64,000 nt of DNA from the NCBI GenBank assembly GCA_000499405.2, contig HG738137.1, positions 6,944,001 through 7,008,000 on the forward strand, given 5' to 3'. Both the position numbers and the translations under genes were made by a program. The notes below the pieces were generated by a model. The model was not told the origin of the DNA, searched no databases, and saw nothing but the letters and a program-made list of their open reading frames with translations. The stretch comes from Onchocerca volvulus. Its lineage: Eukaryota; Nematoda; Chromadorea; Rhabditida; Onchocercidae. Within the stretch, counting starts at the first letter, position 1. Each line of letters opens with the position of its first letter. Shown here piece after piece: positions 11,501 to 24,609 of the stretch.

Positions 11501-14500
11501 AACCCGCATGCTCTAGTTTCCAGATTTCTCCATTCCCTAAGCTAATCACTCCTGTAATGAAATAATAAAATAAAAATGTGAATCAAAGGCATCTCAGGGC
11601 AATTATAGTGATATTACTCGAAAACCTCTTGCTTCATTTCATTTCTTTAGTTTTATACCTTAATAAATTGAAAGTTATCCCTGCATAAAGTTGGTGCCTC
11701 CGAATTTATCTTGAATCGCCAGAAAATAGCTATAACTTGAAACAGAAAATCGAAGCACGAAAGATGGTCTTAACACTTGGATGACTAGATAATCTTAGCA
11801 AAGGATAAAAAAGTAAGGAAAAAGCCGATTTTCTATTTTAAATTATGGCTGTTCCCGGGCGCGGCAGGATGAATTATAGTTACTAACTTTGTAAGGATAA
11901 CTATTTAGTTAAAAGTTCCTTAAGATCGTTAACCTTGAGTAACTCTCTCGATTACTTTTGATAGGCATTTCAATCGAATGGTAACACAGAGTTCCAGCAG
12001 CGGCTGCAGTTGCTCAGAAGTGAAATTACAATCGAGCATAAAACTTACGCATGATCTGAAAAAGACTAACTATAGATAAAAGTGAATGATCTTACCTAAT
12101 AAATTATGTATTTAAAATGCTGGAGTCACCGAGATATGCTGACACATTAACGTGATCACCTAAATTATGCAAAATTTGCTTCTGCACACAGATATTCCTA
12201 CATATTTTGAATTATCTCATCGAGCAAAATCATACTAGAATTTTGGCTTTATTATTTTTTTTTTTCTGTATATAAGCAAATATAGTCTGGAGCTCTTAAA
12301 GCATATATACACTGTTCATATCATTACAATTACAATAACATATACAAACAAGAAATTTGTGGAAATCTGCTCAAGTATTTTTAATTTGCCGCTATAGATG
12401 GAAAAATTAGAAAGAGATGTTAACATGTCGAATTTCGAAATTTCTCAATTTATTGAAATTAAGAAAAAAAAAAAGTCCTTCACTTATCTCAAAATTTTTA
12501 GTGATGAAAATAACTGATGTGTGAGAGGAGATGAAGTGATGGATGGCCATTTCGCGAACTGTTCACTGTATTTCCGTAAAACTGATTCAGGCAAGGCATC
12601 AGGTACTAATGCATTCAATATCAGCCATGAAGAAACATTAATTGTATTTATGAGCATTTGCTGAAAATATAGGTGAATTAATAGAACAATAATGACCGGA
12701 ACTAATATTTTCTTAAAACGATGTTTATGAGAATTTGTTACAATTCCTTGCAGTTTTACAGATTAAACGATTTATTCATTATTTTGTATTCCAAAGTTCA
12801 TCGCATTCTCTATTTCATCCAGAAACCTGGACAAATAGAGAATGCAGTGAAGTCTCGAATACAGAATAAACAAATAAATCGTTTAATCTGCTCAACTGTC
12901 AGGAATCGCAAGGAAATGCACACACGTTTAAATTTCATTTATTAGAAAGAGATATTTATTCCAAAAAAAAAAAAAAAAAAAAAATTATAAGAAAGATCAC
13001 AAAGCTTGCGAGATTTGAAGCATTAAAAAAAAAAAAAGAAAAAAAATAGAAAAAGCCATTTCTCTTGTTTTCAAAGAATTTAAACTGACATTAATATCAC
13101 ATAAGCGATCCACCGATGTCAGGTTTGTAACTGATGAAGAGTATATTTGAGAAAGTTTCCAGAATGTTTGTAATTTTTCGGTAATAAGATCTACCATCTC
13201 TTGAACAAAATCGTACAGATTGTGTGAGTTTTCTTCAACTACTGTAATGCAGTAATTCATGAGAAGTAATAAACATCAAAATCAGTCAAAATACGATCAT
13301 AAAGTTAATATAATTAATGACCTTTTATTAATATAATTAATAACTTAATACAAGTGTGGGTGATAACAATGACTTGATAATATCAGAATGATTATTCTAA
13401 AAATTTTTCGGTTTCGACATTTGCCACATCAAGTAGAGTCTTCATCAGAAAGAAAGTATGCAGAACGAAAAGACAATCCGTCCGCACCATTCTTAACAGA
13501 CTTGCAACTTCAAGAATATCTTAATTTTCTCGAAGCAATCCACAAACTTCATAAAATTCGGCTTAAATTCGGACAAAATAAGTCCTAATTATTAAAAATA
13601 CATGAATAGACTATATGAATTAAAAATAAATCGTATCTGCATGAATAATTAATGTAAGTGTTAAACGGCAATTTGAAGTGTTTCGAAAAATTCTTTAGTC
13701 GGTAATAATAAAAAGTAAAATATAGATGATTTAAGCACATATTTTCAAAAATACAAGTTCAAACAAAAAGAAACAGTCTGATAAACTACTTACATGAGAA
13801 TATATCCGGCGACTCTTTCTTATTACTGACTTGGTCAAGTGCTGTAAAATTAAATATTTTTCGCGAGAAATGGTAAATCCTAAAAAAAAAAAAAAAAAAA
13901 AAAAACTGGACTTTCAAAAAAAAAAAAGCCAAAGCTTAATTTTCAAATGATACCTAACTTCAGATGCTTTTTTTGTGTTTGCCACAAAAGATCTTCTAAC
14001 CAGCAGTGATATGCCGTAATGCAGTCCCAAGCTGGATCTGAATTCGGTTCAAGGACCTATAAATGCAGTTAGAAACAGAATATGAAAATAAATAACCAGT
14101 TACAAATACCTCGCTTTTCCTGCATTGGATTTAGTTCTTCAAATCTTCCTTTTCTTTAAATGTTGCGGTAACTTTACAGAACTAATTCGAATTTCAACAA
14201 GTATGCAAAAGAGGAAAAAAATAACAATAATAATAACCATACTTTCAGATACTTGATTAGTTTACTTTGATCTTCAAATGAAGTAGGCATATCGATCAAA
14301 CGTTGCTTCATATTTTTCTTAAATATTTCCATTTTTTGATCCAGTTCAGCCATCACTGAAAACTGTTCTTGAACTAGTTACGTTATTCAGCACAAAATCT
14401 ATCGGAAGAAAAAACTTTAATAAGTTAATTATCAATGTAGAAAAACTTACCCTCCTTAAATAACGACACTTCAGTATCCTTGAAGAGTGACTTTGCACGA

Positions 14501-16773
14501 GTATAATCATTTAGAATAGTTGAATATTCACCCTGGAATTAATGTCACAAAAATCAAGATGGTTGTTTCCATTGCTTCTATTTAAAAGATGCCAAATTAT
14601 TTAGTAGCTTAATATGTAGCGTTCACAATTTAATTTAATCCTACGCTTTCCTGGAAGAGATATTAGCAGGCTACAAATTTAAAAATTTTAAAATTCGAGC
14701 CGAAATTTAAGCAGCATAAAGAAGAAACATAAGCCTGAACCTTTGCTAAATTCTGATCGATAGCACTGGAGAGGAAGAAAATGAATCGAAAACGAGTAAG
14801 TACTGATAAAGCATTTCTTGTGGCATCAGCTCGATCTTTTCGCGTTAAAACATCATAGAATACTGCATTTGCTGCTGTGTATGATTCAGTGAGCTGAAAT
14901 TTATTCTTGAAAAAATCCTTATCAGCAATAAAGAAAAAGAAAAGACCATATGAGTTACAATTTGATATTTATTATTATTTAGAAACTAGTAAGCCATAAG
15001 ATTTTCTTAATTCAATAAAATCGGAAATAACATATTCAGAACCTTCTCAGAAATATTTTTTGTGAGCGGCCAACCATAAGTGTTCTTCTCCAGCTGCATT
15101 TTATCATGAAGAGTTGCCAGTGTATCAACGCAATTAATCAGCGAATAAAGATTAGCACGATGCAAATCGGAACTGCTTTTTTCACCTTCTTTAGTGTTTT
15201 GTGTTAAATACAACAACCCTTTTTTGAGATCGGAAAGTCTGCAAAACAGAAAAACACAGATGAAATGGAGAAATATGAAATTAAGGGTATTATTTATTCA
15301 TTTCGTGCAAGTGATGACATAAAATTTGTAAAACATTCTATACATACTCCTTAACAAAGTTTAGGATTCCAGTCATTAAAGCAGCAGATTTAGTTCAACT
15401 ATCTTTAGTGACTGGAATCCTAAACAACTACTTATACTAGAGAACCATTTGAGACACTGACGTTAAATCAAAGTTAAATCAACGAAGTTCAACAATTTCC
15501 GAGATCTAAATAACTTTCAAACCCACTTTGTCTCACGATAATTTTCAATCAAGTACCAAGCTGGGTTGAAATTTTCCATTCGAAGATTACCTGAACCTTC
15601 CGGAAACATTTGCATCAGAGATGTCTGATCCATTTTTTTATGCCTGAAGAAAAATAATATTTTTCCAAAAAATACATCATTTTCAAAATGATCATAACAT
15701 ACTTGAAAAATCCTTAGCTCCAAGAAGAATAAAAAGAATTGTAGAGTTAACAAAGGGAAAATTAAAAATAACACTGCATGGACAAGATTCCTTACACTGA
15801 TCACATAAATAGAGATAAAATGCTGAGAACTGCAAAAAGATAAAAGAAAAAAGCCATTGATACTTTAATTGCAACAACAGTCACTAATTTAAAGTAACTG
15901 TTATTATGAAGTCAGTAAATTCTCACATGGCATACTATATTACAAAAATACTGCAAAAGATTTCGTTGAAAGATTTCGATATTTATTACAGCTTATTTTC
16001 GACAGGACCGCAAACTTACGGTTCAATCTTCAATCCTAATGCATCTAAAGCAATTGTTGTTTCGGGAATATTATGGACAGCTTCACGACCAGGAACCGTC
16101 CTTGTTTCATCCACCCAAACAGCACTTTCTTCTAATGGACCAACCTGCACGATGAAAACACGAAATGTAACATTTGACGTACTTTTTCCCATTGATTTCG
16201 TTAAAAGAACTACTTCTCCGACACCACGTTTTGCTTGTCCAATACCTAAAAAATATATCTTTTACATCATATATTGAGAAATCAGAGTTATGCTAAATCT
16301 CTACTAAGAATACTCAAGGTTTCACGTCATGGAGTCACTAGAGATTTCAAGGCAGGCTTAAAAGATTTAAGACTTTTTGAGACTGGGGATCATGAGATCT
16401 CAGACTAAAAATCAACATCAGATACTTTAAACTGGTCAATATAATACAACTGGAGGTTTCAAGGTAAATTACTTATGGTCACTAAAAGTTTTATTTCAGA
16501 CAGTCAATAAAGTCGAAAATTTAGGGGTATTCTTAACATTGATATTCGTGAATTATCATTACGTGCTATAATCAAAGAAGGTGATTTCCATTTCGCTGAC
16601 ATTAAGCAATCAGTTCCACAAATAGATAAAGCAACCAGATCCGACTGATTTTTCCCAAGATTTTCGCCACGGATTTTAATTTGTGTTCCTGGAACTCCTT
16701 CTTTGGGTGATAAACCAGTAATCAAAGGCCGAAGAGCAGCATCACTGGCGGGATGACCGCTATTTTCAGCCAT
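8553..16773 (-). CDS. sec-5: Exocyst complex component Sec5 (EXOC2)
   Basis: Sec5 is a subunit of the octameric exocyst that tethers secretory vesicles to the plasma membrane and is an effector of Ral GTPase. Exons in transcript order: 16773-16563, 16245-16020, 15643-15527, 15238-15043, 14893-14741, 14532-14451, 14355-14243, 14056-13959, 13879-13794, 13241-13090, 12660-12515, 12055-11934, 11551-11463, 11164-11001, 10696-10531, 10222-10102, 9779-9691, 9260-9109, 9024-8974, 8655-8553. Phases match throughout, giving about 878 residues, near the animal norm. Residues about 15-95 form the IPT/TIG Ral-binding domain (ITGLSPKEGVPGTQIKIRGENLG); the Thr and Arg known to contact Ral are kept. Then come FPEGSGNLRMENFNPAWYL and KDRADATRNALSVLTRFRF, both typical of EXOC2, and helical repeats to the C-terminus. 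Several introns contain inverted repeats. The acceptor before exon 9 follows a 25-A run on the plus strand, an unbroken polypyrimidine tract for this gene. Confidence 0.93.
9601..9658. repeat. Perfect 26-bp inverted repeat (hairpin)
   Basis: Arms 9601-9626 and 9633-9658 are exact reverse complements separated by a six-A loop. The element lies in the sec-5 intron between 9261 and 9690. It could form a long RNA hairpin in the pre-mRNA or be a tiny palindromic element. Confidence 0.9.
12744..12917. repeat. Long imperfect inverted repeat, MITE-like
   Basis: The left arm (about 12744-12815) pairs with the right arm (about 12828-12917). Exactly matching blocks include CAGATTAAACGATTTATT and GCATTCTCTATTT. 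A few small indels make the right arm longer. The structure sits inside a sec-5 intron (12661-13089). A plus-strand open frame across it is a by-product of the palindrome, not a gene. Confidence 0.85.
15360..15424. repeat. 22-bp inverted repeat with one mismatch
   Basis: Arms 15360-15381 and 15403-15424 (TTTAGGATTCCAGTCATTAA and its complement, one mismatch) flank a 21-base loop in the sec-5 intron between exons 3 and 4. Confidence 0.85.
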
Positions 16774-17672
16774 CCTGAAATTTAGCTATTTCTGCTATAT
16801 CAGTTCTCATTTATCAGTAAGTATCCTATAGCACATGAAATCGATTTATTTTTTTGTACAAATTTCAAAATCTTCCAACTATATGTTCGAAGTTGATTAA
16901 ACCCAATTTATAATTCAAACCATTACTTTGTTCTCAAAAACATTATTTCATAATTACGATATATTCTGTAATGTTGTTTAACAATACAGTACAGATCGTT
17001 TATTGTCGAAATAACTCGTCGCATAACTTTTATTCATTAGAGCTATTTATTTTAATTCCCTAAATCTATTCGAAAACTGTTCTCAGAAATTAGGAAAGAG
17101 ATTCTAATTTATCAAATCATGCCCGAGATCCCATCAGCTAAACAATAGAATTACAAAACTACTTCTAAAATCTTATAATTAATTCCACCCCAGGCCCGAC
17201 AATTCACATAATTTGGAAACAAATTGCAAGATTTAATGGTTTCATAAGGTTGCCATAAATTGGCGTGACCTGCGAGAGAGGTTGCGATGCGTTGGATTTT
17301 GGAAAGGGCAGTAAAGATAAGCGAATGTGTGAGTCCAGTACAGGGTTATAGGTTTGTCCTTCAGTGGGAATTTCTTAAATTATTCATATTTGAAACGCAA
17401 TGCATGATTATGTGAAATTTGGATAATTACAACTTGAGTAATAAGCACTTCATTAGTCTATCTCAGTCATTATCATTCACATTTTAATTAAGATATTAAG
17501 CACGATTTGTTTTTGTTTTGTTTTTTTTTTTTTTATTTGGTAATTACAATACTGTGCAATAATTTCCGTTTCAGTTTTATTTCTATGGAAATTATTGGGA
17601 CAAAGAAAAGCTTTTTAGGATGCAAAGAACTTTGAGGAGCTGAATAACATACAGAGATAGAGAGAAAAGGAG
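16774..17672. other. Divergent promoter region, sec-5 / OTUD7-like
   Basis: About 0.9 kb separates the starts of sec-5 (leftward) and the OTU protease gene (rightward). There is a poly-T run near 17521. The stretch 17150-17300 is slightly less AT-rich. I see no coding signal or recognisable motif, so shared regulation is only an inference from the head-to-head layout. Confidence 0.5.
16775..16776 (-). other. Predicted spliced-leader acceptor of sec-5
   Basis: On the minus strand TTTCAG ends one base before the ATG at 16773. A complete N-terminus begins right after it, so a trans-spliced leader with a 1-base 5'UTR is the simplest reading. Confidence 0.6.
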
Positions 17673-20600
17673 ATGGACAATCGTAATGACCTGATTGAGG
17701 CATTCATAGACGAAACACGCACTTCGCATAACACTGCAGTAACTTTTCGTAATGGTATCGTTACACTTATTTCGTAAAGAAATTTCATTCATATAATGGC
17801 CATTTCTTTTCTTCTTTTCTGTCTCTATATCTGGTCAATAAAGTAAACTTTTCTCCCTTCCTTTTATTCCTAATCTCCTCATTGTTATCTCTCCACTTCT
17901 GTAGCTAACTATCACTAATAACTTTGATATAGTTCCTCAGAAGTGCAGAAATATGTATCTGAAATAAAGTATTTTACCTGATATGACATGTAAATATTTA
18001 TGAAATCTTATTCGTTAATCTCTCAAGCATTGTTGTTTTATGGGCGTTTTATTTTTAAGCTTCCTCACTATGCCTTATATCCTTAATTCAGATTTCCTCA
18101 GTTTTACTTTTTTTATTAGGACAGCACTGGGATTACGAATCACTGCAGTATTATTACGACTGGAAAAAGAAGGAAGACGCAGTCCCGCAAATTTATGCTT
18201 CTAATTCTTCTGGTATATGATGATATTTTGAATTACGGTTTCGTTCCTAATCTAGTTTCAGAATTCGAAACTATCATTTTCAGTAAAGAGCGATATGATA
18301 TATTTGCAGATAAAATAAATGATTCGGATGTGGAGGAGAACAGAGAATATGAGGATACCTTGTGTTGGCCATCTTACGCCTTTGTGCTACCAAATTTGTT
18401 TGAACAGCCAGCTGATTTTAGAAGTTATTTAGAAAAAGATTTGATTGAAACATCGACTCTTAAACGACTTGAAAATTCTGGTTAGCTTTTTAAAAAATAG
18501 TTGATAGGAATTTCGCTTTCAGATATTGATTGAATATAAATAAAAATTGTTTTTTTTTCTTTGGTTTTTACTAAATTTTTCAAATTTTTTCGAATCTGCC
18601 GAAATTATTTTTCGAAAAGGATGATGAAAATATGCTCTTGATATTCATTATTCAAAAAATCTTCTAGGCCATTTGAATTGGTGGTGTTGGAATGGAAGTG
18701 GACAACGCATGTGGCCTTTGAGTACCACCGGTGATGGTAATTGTCTTTTGCATGCAGCATCGCTTGGAATGTGGGGTATTCATGATAGACAGTTAATGTT
18801 GCGAAAAATTTTGTATGAAATGTTGACGCGGTTCGTTTTTAAGCTATTACAATTTATCTGGAAGAATTTTTGGAACTAAGTAGTATTTAGTTCAACGCTT
18901 TTTAAGAAATTACATATTGGATGCATTCGTATGTGATTCTTGCTAAAAAGTATTAAACAGCTCGGTTTCTGATATTTTTGCTGGCTTCAATGCTGTTACG
19001 TAGACCTTGAAAGATATAACTATTTCAAAGTTAAAATTTAAAATTCAGTTTTAAATTAATAAAATTTTTTTCCAGAGGAAGTAGACGCCATATACTTTGG
19101 CGACGTTGGCGTTGGGCGGAAAGTCAATCGAATTTGCAGTCAGGTCTTGTTTTGACGGATGAGGAATGGCAGCGTGAATGGGATAATGTTCTCCACATGG
19201 CCGCAGCAATCCCAAGAACTTTTACTACTTCGTAAAGTCTAGCTATATTTGAAAAAAAAAAAAAAACTAGAGAATAGAATCCATAAAAATATGTATATCA
19301 TTTGAATTTCGCTTTGTATTTATCTCTCAAATATAAAATAAACTTTCAGAGAAGATGACGCACCTGACAAAAGTGAAAGTGAACAAGTTTATGAAAGTCT
19401 AGAATCCATTCATGTTTTTGCACTTGCTCATATTCTCAAACGTCCAATAATTGGTACAATTTCGTCACTTTTTCTGCTAGCGAGATTTTTCCGCTTGATT
19501 TATAAGAATTTTGCACTGAATTTCTTGAAATTTCGACCTGTCGAAATTTTTCCGTTTTTTAAATTTTATGCGTGGAAATACTTCTAGTTGTGTCGGATAC
19601 AGTGCTTCGCAATGCTATCGGTGAAGAACTTTCGCCCATTCCATTTGGCGGGATTTATTTACCTCTGGAATGTCCTTCGAATCAATGTCATCGTTCACCA
19701 CTCGTTCTTTGTTATGATTCGGCTCATTTTTCTGCTCTAGTCACAATGCGTCATACAGCATCAAATTCTGTGCAGTGTAATTTTTTGCCATTTCTATTAT
19801 GAATTAAATTTAGCACATCAAACAAAATTATTCTTAGTTTTACAGCAGCATCATGACTGGGACAACGAAAATTTAAATTATTTCACTGATTTCGTTTATT
19901 TTACTTTAAGCAAGGAAATTGGTTGTAATCTGTTAAGGATAATAAATTTCCGCTTTTTCAGCCATCATTCCAATTACCGATAAGAACCGCAATTTGCTTC
20001 CTTTGCATTTTTCCGTCGACCCAGGACCAGACTTTACGTGGTTTGCTTGTTTATTTGTTTTTTTTCTCGCTCATTATTAGATTAAATTATACTTTATTGC
20101 GTTTTTTTGCGATTGAGGCATTATTTCTGTCGAATTTTTTTCAGTTTTAAGTTGTGTCATCGTGATGACATTTATGGATTTCAGGTGGAAAGATTCAGAA
20201 GATGCCGAAATAGCAGCGCGTATCGAACTGACCGAAGCTGATAAACTTTCACTTATCTGTGAATATATGGATATTGCTAAAATTCCGGTAAACTTTAACT
20301 GGATATAGTTAAAAACACCAATCTTTTTGTTGAGGGTATAACATTTCGAATTTCTTTTTGATTATTTCATAAATTCGATTTAGATTCGTCGATATTCATT
20401 TCGACATAACTTAACTGGAATCGGATTGGCAAGCGGTGGGGAAGGAAGAAAGTCGATGACATTGTCATGTGGTGATGTTTTCGTTACTAAAGATCATTCC
20501 ACCAGGTTGCTGAGTGAAATAGCGCAGCAAATCAAGAAGCGGCTGAAAATAGGACGCAAAAAAAAGGTTTAAAAATATTTCATATTGGGATAGCTCAAAA

Positions 20601-23151
20601 AATCTATCATACAGTTTTATTAACTTGCATCAACGTGATCTTTTTGGATTACAGAAATCTGCAGCACAAATTTAAAAAGTCTGACTGTGTAGATTTTTTG
20701 AATCTTTGTTATTTGTATTAGGAATTCAGTTAATAAAAATCCTGCATTTTCTGTTCATTTTCAAATTTAAAATCCATGTTTTCTTTTAGGTATATTTTTC
20801 TACTATGTTTATACATAATGAGGAGCATAGGAGATTTCCTCATACACATTAATGTATAAAAATGTGTGAATAATGGAAATATTTTTTTTTTTTCAGAAGT
20901 TTATTAATACAGAACAGGTCACAGTGTTAGATTTGCGATGTGCAAATCTTGTTATAGCTGCACGGCTTTATTCCCATGCTCATCAATACATGGAACATAT
21001 GGTGGATAATTATTTATGTTTAGCGAAAGAACGTTTCGAACAATCAAAAAATGTTAGTTATATTAGTATTTCTGAGGTACATGTAGATATATAACAGTCG
21101 CAAATTTAACTTCTACATTTTTATTTTCTCGTTTTATATCATCGAACGAATGGGATTAATTTTTTTTACATATAAACCTGGTTTCATTTTTGCATTGAAC
21201 AGAATTTCCCATCTGGTCTTTGACAATATTTTCTTATTTCAAATTTTTAAAAGCTGAACTCCGATGAACTATTAGGAATGAGTGCAGACTACATTTCGAA
21301 TTTTTACAGGCTCCTGAAACGATCTCTCGCCAGCGTGCCAGATTATCACATTCTTTCAGTATTTCATCACTTTTGGTAACTTGTATCAATAAACAGTGTC
21401 AGAAGGTATATGTGTATCTTATATAATTCTAAACAAAAAATTTTAAATTGTTGAATATGTCTGGATATTTATGATTAATCAAAAATCTTCGTGACTCATT
21501 TACGGTTGTGCAATATATCAATATGAAACTTACGCGTTGTCTGAAAAAATTCATAATTCGATTATCATTTAGTTTATCTCCGTTTCAATATAATTTGCAC
21601 GCTTGGTATTAGTCAGCTATTTTGGATATCATATTATGTGAATTTTGCAAATATATCTTTTTTGCTTCACGTTGTCTACAGCTTTTAGTGTTTTGACAAA
21701 TTTGTATGGGGAGACTTATGGAAAAGATTGTTTTTTATTATTGAATCTAGTGGAACAATATTACAGGAAATGGAAGACAGAAGATGAATAGCATTAAAAT
21801 TACGCGAATATAAATCTAAAAAAATGAGCTTCGGTTTATTTATTGGTAGGAATTGAATGTTTATGAAATTCCCTCTCAATTAATATCAGAATTACAGAGC
21901 GCCTCGCAGTCAACAAATTTCTTATGCAGTGATTGCTTTGAGTACCAAAAACAGTTGATGGCTTCGTTCGGGTTCGTTTTTGCTTCTGCTTTCTAGTTTT
22001 CAGGCCTTTTTTAAAAAACCGTTAAGCAAGCGCTTTTGAAAGATATTTGCTCTGATGTTTTCGATAATTCGATGTTGCATTTTTATAGCCGGGTTCCTTC
22101 TGAGAATACAATTTAGTTTGTGCATTAAATTATGGAATATCGATAAACGAGTTTATATCTATTTTTTTTCTAGTAGTTCTCTAATTTCAGATGTTCACAA
22201 CCGGGACATTTTCGCTCGCTTCGTTCGTGCCTTTCTACCACTCTGCAAGATCCATCTAATTTGTCACCCCAAAGAGATGATTCCATTAAATCCAATACGA
22301 TGCCGTCTATTACAGTATCATCAAAAAGTGCTTCTCATACAGATAGCAAAGGACACAGGAATACTCGGGATGCATTAGGTCATGTTTCATCTGTTTCGTT
22401 TGCAACCGATGGCTTTATGCAAACATTGCAATCTCATGTTCCTAGCTCAAAACATTATTGTGAACATATAGATGCTGGTTCTGAAGAAATTGTCCATACG
22501 GTAGCTGTTCATTTCGCACATGCTCCATCCGAAAATATTACCGCCAAGTTGGTTTTCATTTTTATATTCAAAAACTAGAGCAATTTTCATCATCCAAATC
22601 TTATTCAGCGGAGTTATTTCCAATTTTTACATTCTGAATCATTTTCATAATCTATATAAGATCACTATTCCTGAATAATTAAGACGCTTTGTTTTCTCCG
22701 AAATTTAACCAACGTGATCTAGTAACAACTTTCTATTGCCATAATCACAAACTTGTACAGCTATTTTGCAAAATATTTTTGATATTTGTTCAACAGCATC
22801 CAAACATCAGTTATTTGTTTTTACATAAAAAATATCGATGTCAAGAATTATACCATCTATCAATCATTTCCTGACTAGCCTGTCAATGATTTGAGTCGCT
22901 TTAAGTATTTGTTTCCTGTACTCTCGCATTGTCTGACTATTGCCGTCCCATACAACGGTAGATTAAAAGGCATTTTAGGACATCAGCAGTGTTATAAATA
23001 TGCTGCTTTTTTACATATTTTTTTTCATCTCTAATTTGATTGGAATTAATATGCATTACCTACTTTTTCTTCGAACATTTATTTGCTAATTTTCAGAGTT
23101 GCATCTGTAGAAGGAGCAAATGGAGTAACTCATTACTACATTTCACAGTAA
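17673..23151 (+). CDS. OTU-family deubiquitinase, OTUD7/Cezanne-like, with A20 zinc finger
   Basis: Predicted cysteine protease that removes ubiquitin; the vertebrate relatives prefer Lys11-linked chains. Exons: 17673-17748, 18120-18212, 18262-18480, 18668-18830, 19076-19231, 19350-19453, 19588-19776, 19962-20040, 20185-20287, 20384-20566, 20897-21052, 21310-21405, 21898-21971, 22191-22547, 23097-23151, about 700 residues. The N-terminus resembles a UBA domain (residues 1-40, [17 protein letters not shown]). The OTU domain has [16 protein letters not shown] with nucleophile Cys155 and a histidine near 317 in [22 protein letters not shown] and [11 protein letters not shown] follow the Cezanne pattern. 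An A20-type finger (CINKQC then [11 protein letters not shown], about 532-552) spans two exons. The last two exons, and the donor used at 22548, are least certain. AATAAA overlaps the stop (23151-23156). Confidence 0.88.
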
Positions 23152-24609
23152 ATAAAAAGTGCTTATTTCTGTTTGAGATTCAGTTCTGGAATGGCTGCTT
23201 GTTCAAACTAGCTTTTGATAAAAACCTGTTTGTTTATATGTTTTTTTCTTCTTTTTTTTGTTTCAATTCTTGGAACTATTTTTGTTTTGCGTCCTCTTCA
23301 CTTCTATTTCGCCTTCGACTAGTAGCAAATTGTATATATATGATTTTATGAAGCTGAGATCTGATTTATTGTGTCAAAATATCTTTTTGAGAATTCCTTG
23401 AGCCGTAATTTTGATAAATCGATTACTTTTATCGATTTCATATCAAATTTATGGTGTTTTGGAACTTGTGATAAATTCAAGAAGAGTTTAAATCACATAT
23501 ATATGAACTGATGGAAAAAAAAAAGTGAAAATAAGTGAGATTTTTTTCCACCAAAATACTGTTATCAATTTCTTGGGATTCTGTTAGGTATTGTTGTTTG
23601 CTGTTACATGCTGTTGTTTTTATATATTTTGTTAATTATTAATTTAATTATTAAATTTATCTCGATTGAAAACTAAGGGAATATTTTTGGGACTATGTTG
23701 TTCCTTTAATTCGTTCTTTACAGTAGGATTTAAAATGAAAGTCGAAGTAAAAATATGTTCAAGATGCATTGTTTGTAAAACAAACAAAATGACGTTGAGA
23801 AATATGTCTCTTTTTTAACATAGAACTAAAATAATGACACCAATAAACACAGATAGAATAAAAACTGGCATCGTAAGCTTCTTACAAAAGATTCATCTCT
23901 TTTCATTTCCGGCTTGAGATCGTGACTGTGTGTAGATACGCTGCGTTAATTTTCCAGATTCTTTGTAATACCCAAATTGAGTTTTCTTTTATACATAAAG
24001 AAAAGATTTTATTATCGCATTATGATCTGAACATGCTATATATATAATAATATTTATATCAATCTATCGCTCATCTACTCATTCTGGTCACGATGCTGTT
24101 TGTTTTATTGTTTTGTTAATTTGTTTCATCTGTGATTCCATTGATCATTGCATTCTTCAGTAGAGTTATTCCTTTGTATAGATGGTCTGCTTTGATTGTG
24201 TTGTTGTGACCTTTCGCTTACTTTTCAATTTAGATTTCAATTTTTACTTTCTTGAATGAAATATGTTTTTACTCACTGTTACAATTCGCTGTCATAATGC
24301 TTATTCTGCTGGTTACGGACAATTTTTCTTACTTTAAAAAAAGTGAGAAAGCATTTTGATGAAAAGAAACGGGGCAGCTTCGGAAATCCATTCCCGGCAA
24401 GTTTTCATTGCACATACTCATTATATAGCACTTTTCAATTCAAGCATTCTTAACTGCTGTTAGGAATATTTGTACGCTACCATAAAAGTCTTTCTTGGCA
24501 TTGAGCAAACAAATGGTAACTTGTTAGTGGTTTGATTTTTTTTTTTTCCTTAAATATAGAACATCTTTACATCCTTAATCCTTCTAAGAGAGATATAAAT
24601 GAGTAAAAA
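23152..24609. other. Gene-poor intergenic region
   Basis: Very AT-rich sequence between the OTU gene and the small lysine-rich gene. Short open frames occur on both strands but I found none with homology or a consistent splice structure. Confidence 0.45.

Noticed and set aside
12721..12945. Plus-strand ORF of 74 codons within sec-5
   Set aside because: It spans the palindromic element at 12744-12917 and its reading is a mirror of the inverted repeat; no protein features.
15692..15877. Hydrophobic minus-strand ORF that could be a membrane protein
   Set aside because: It lies in a sec-5 intron, is a translation of T-rich tracts and has no conserved features.
23040..23351. Plus-strand ORF of 103 codons after the OTU gene
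   Set aside because: Its first part overlaps the last OTU exon in another frame; the rest is Phe/Leu/Cys-rich low-complexity translation of T-rich DNA.
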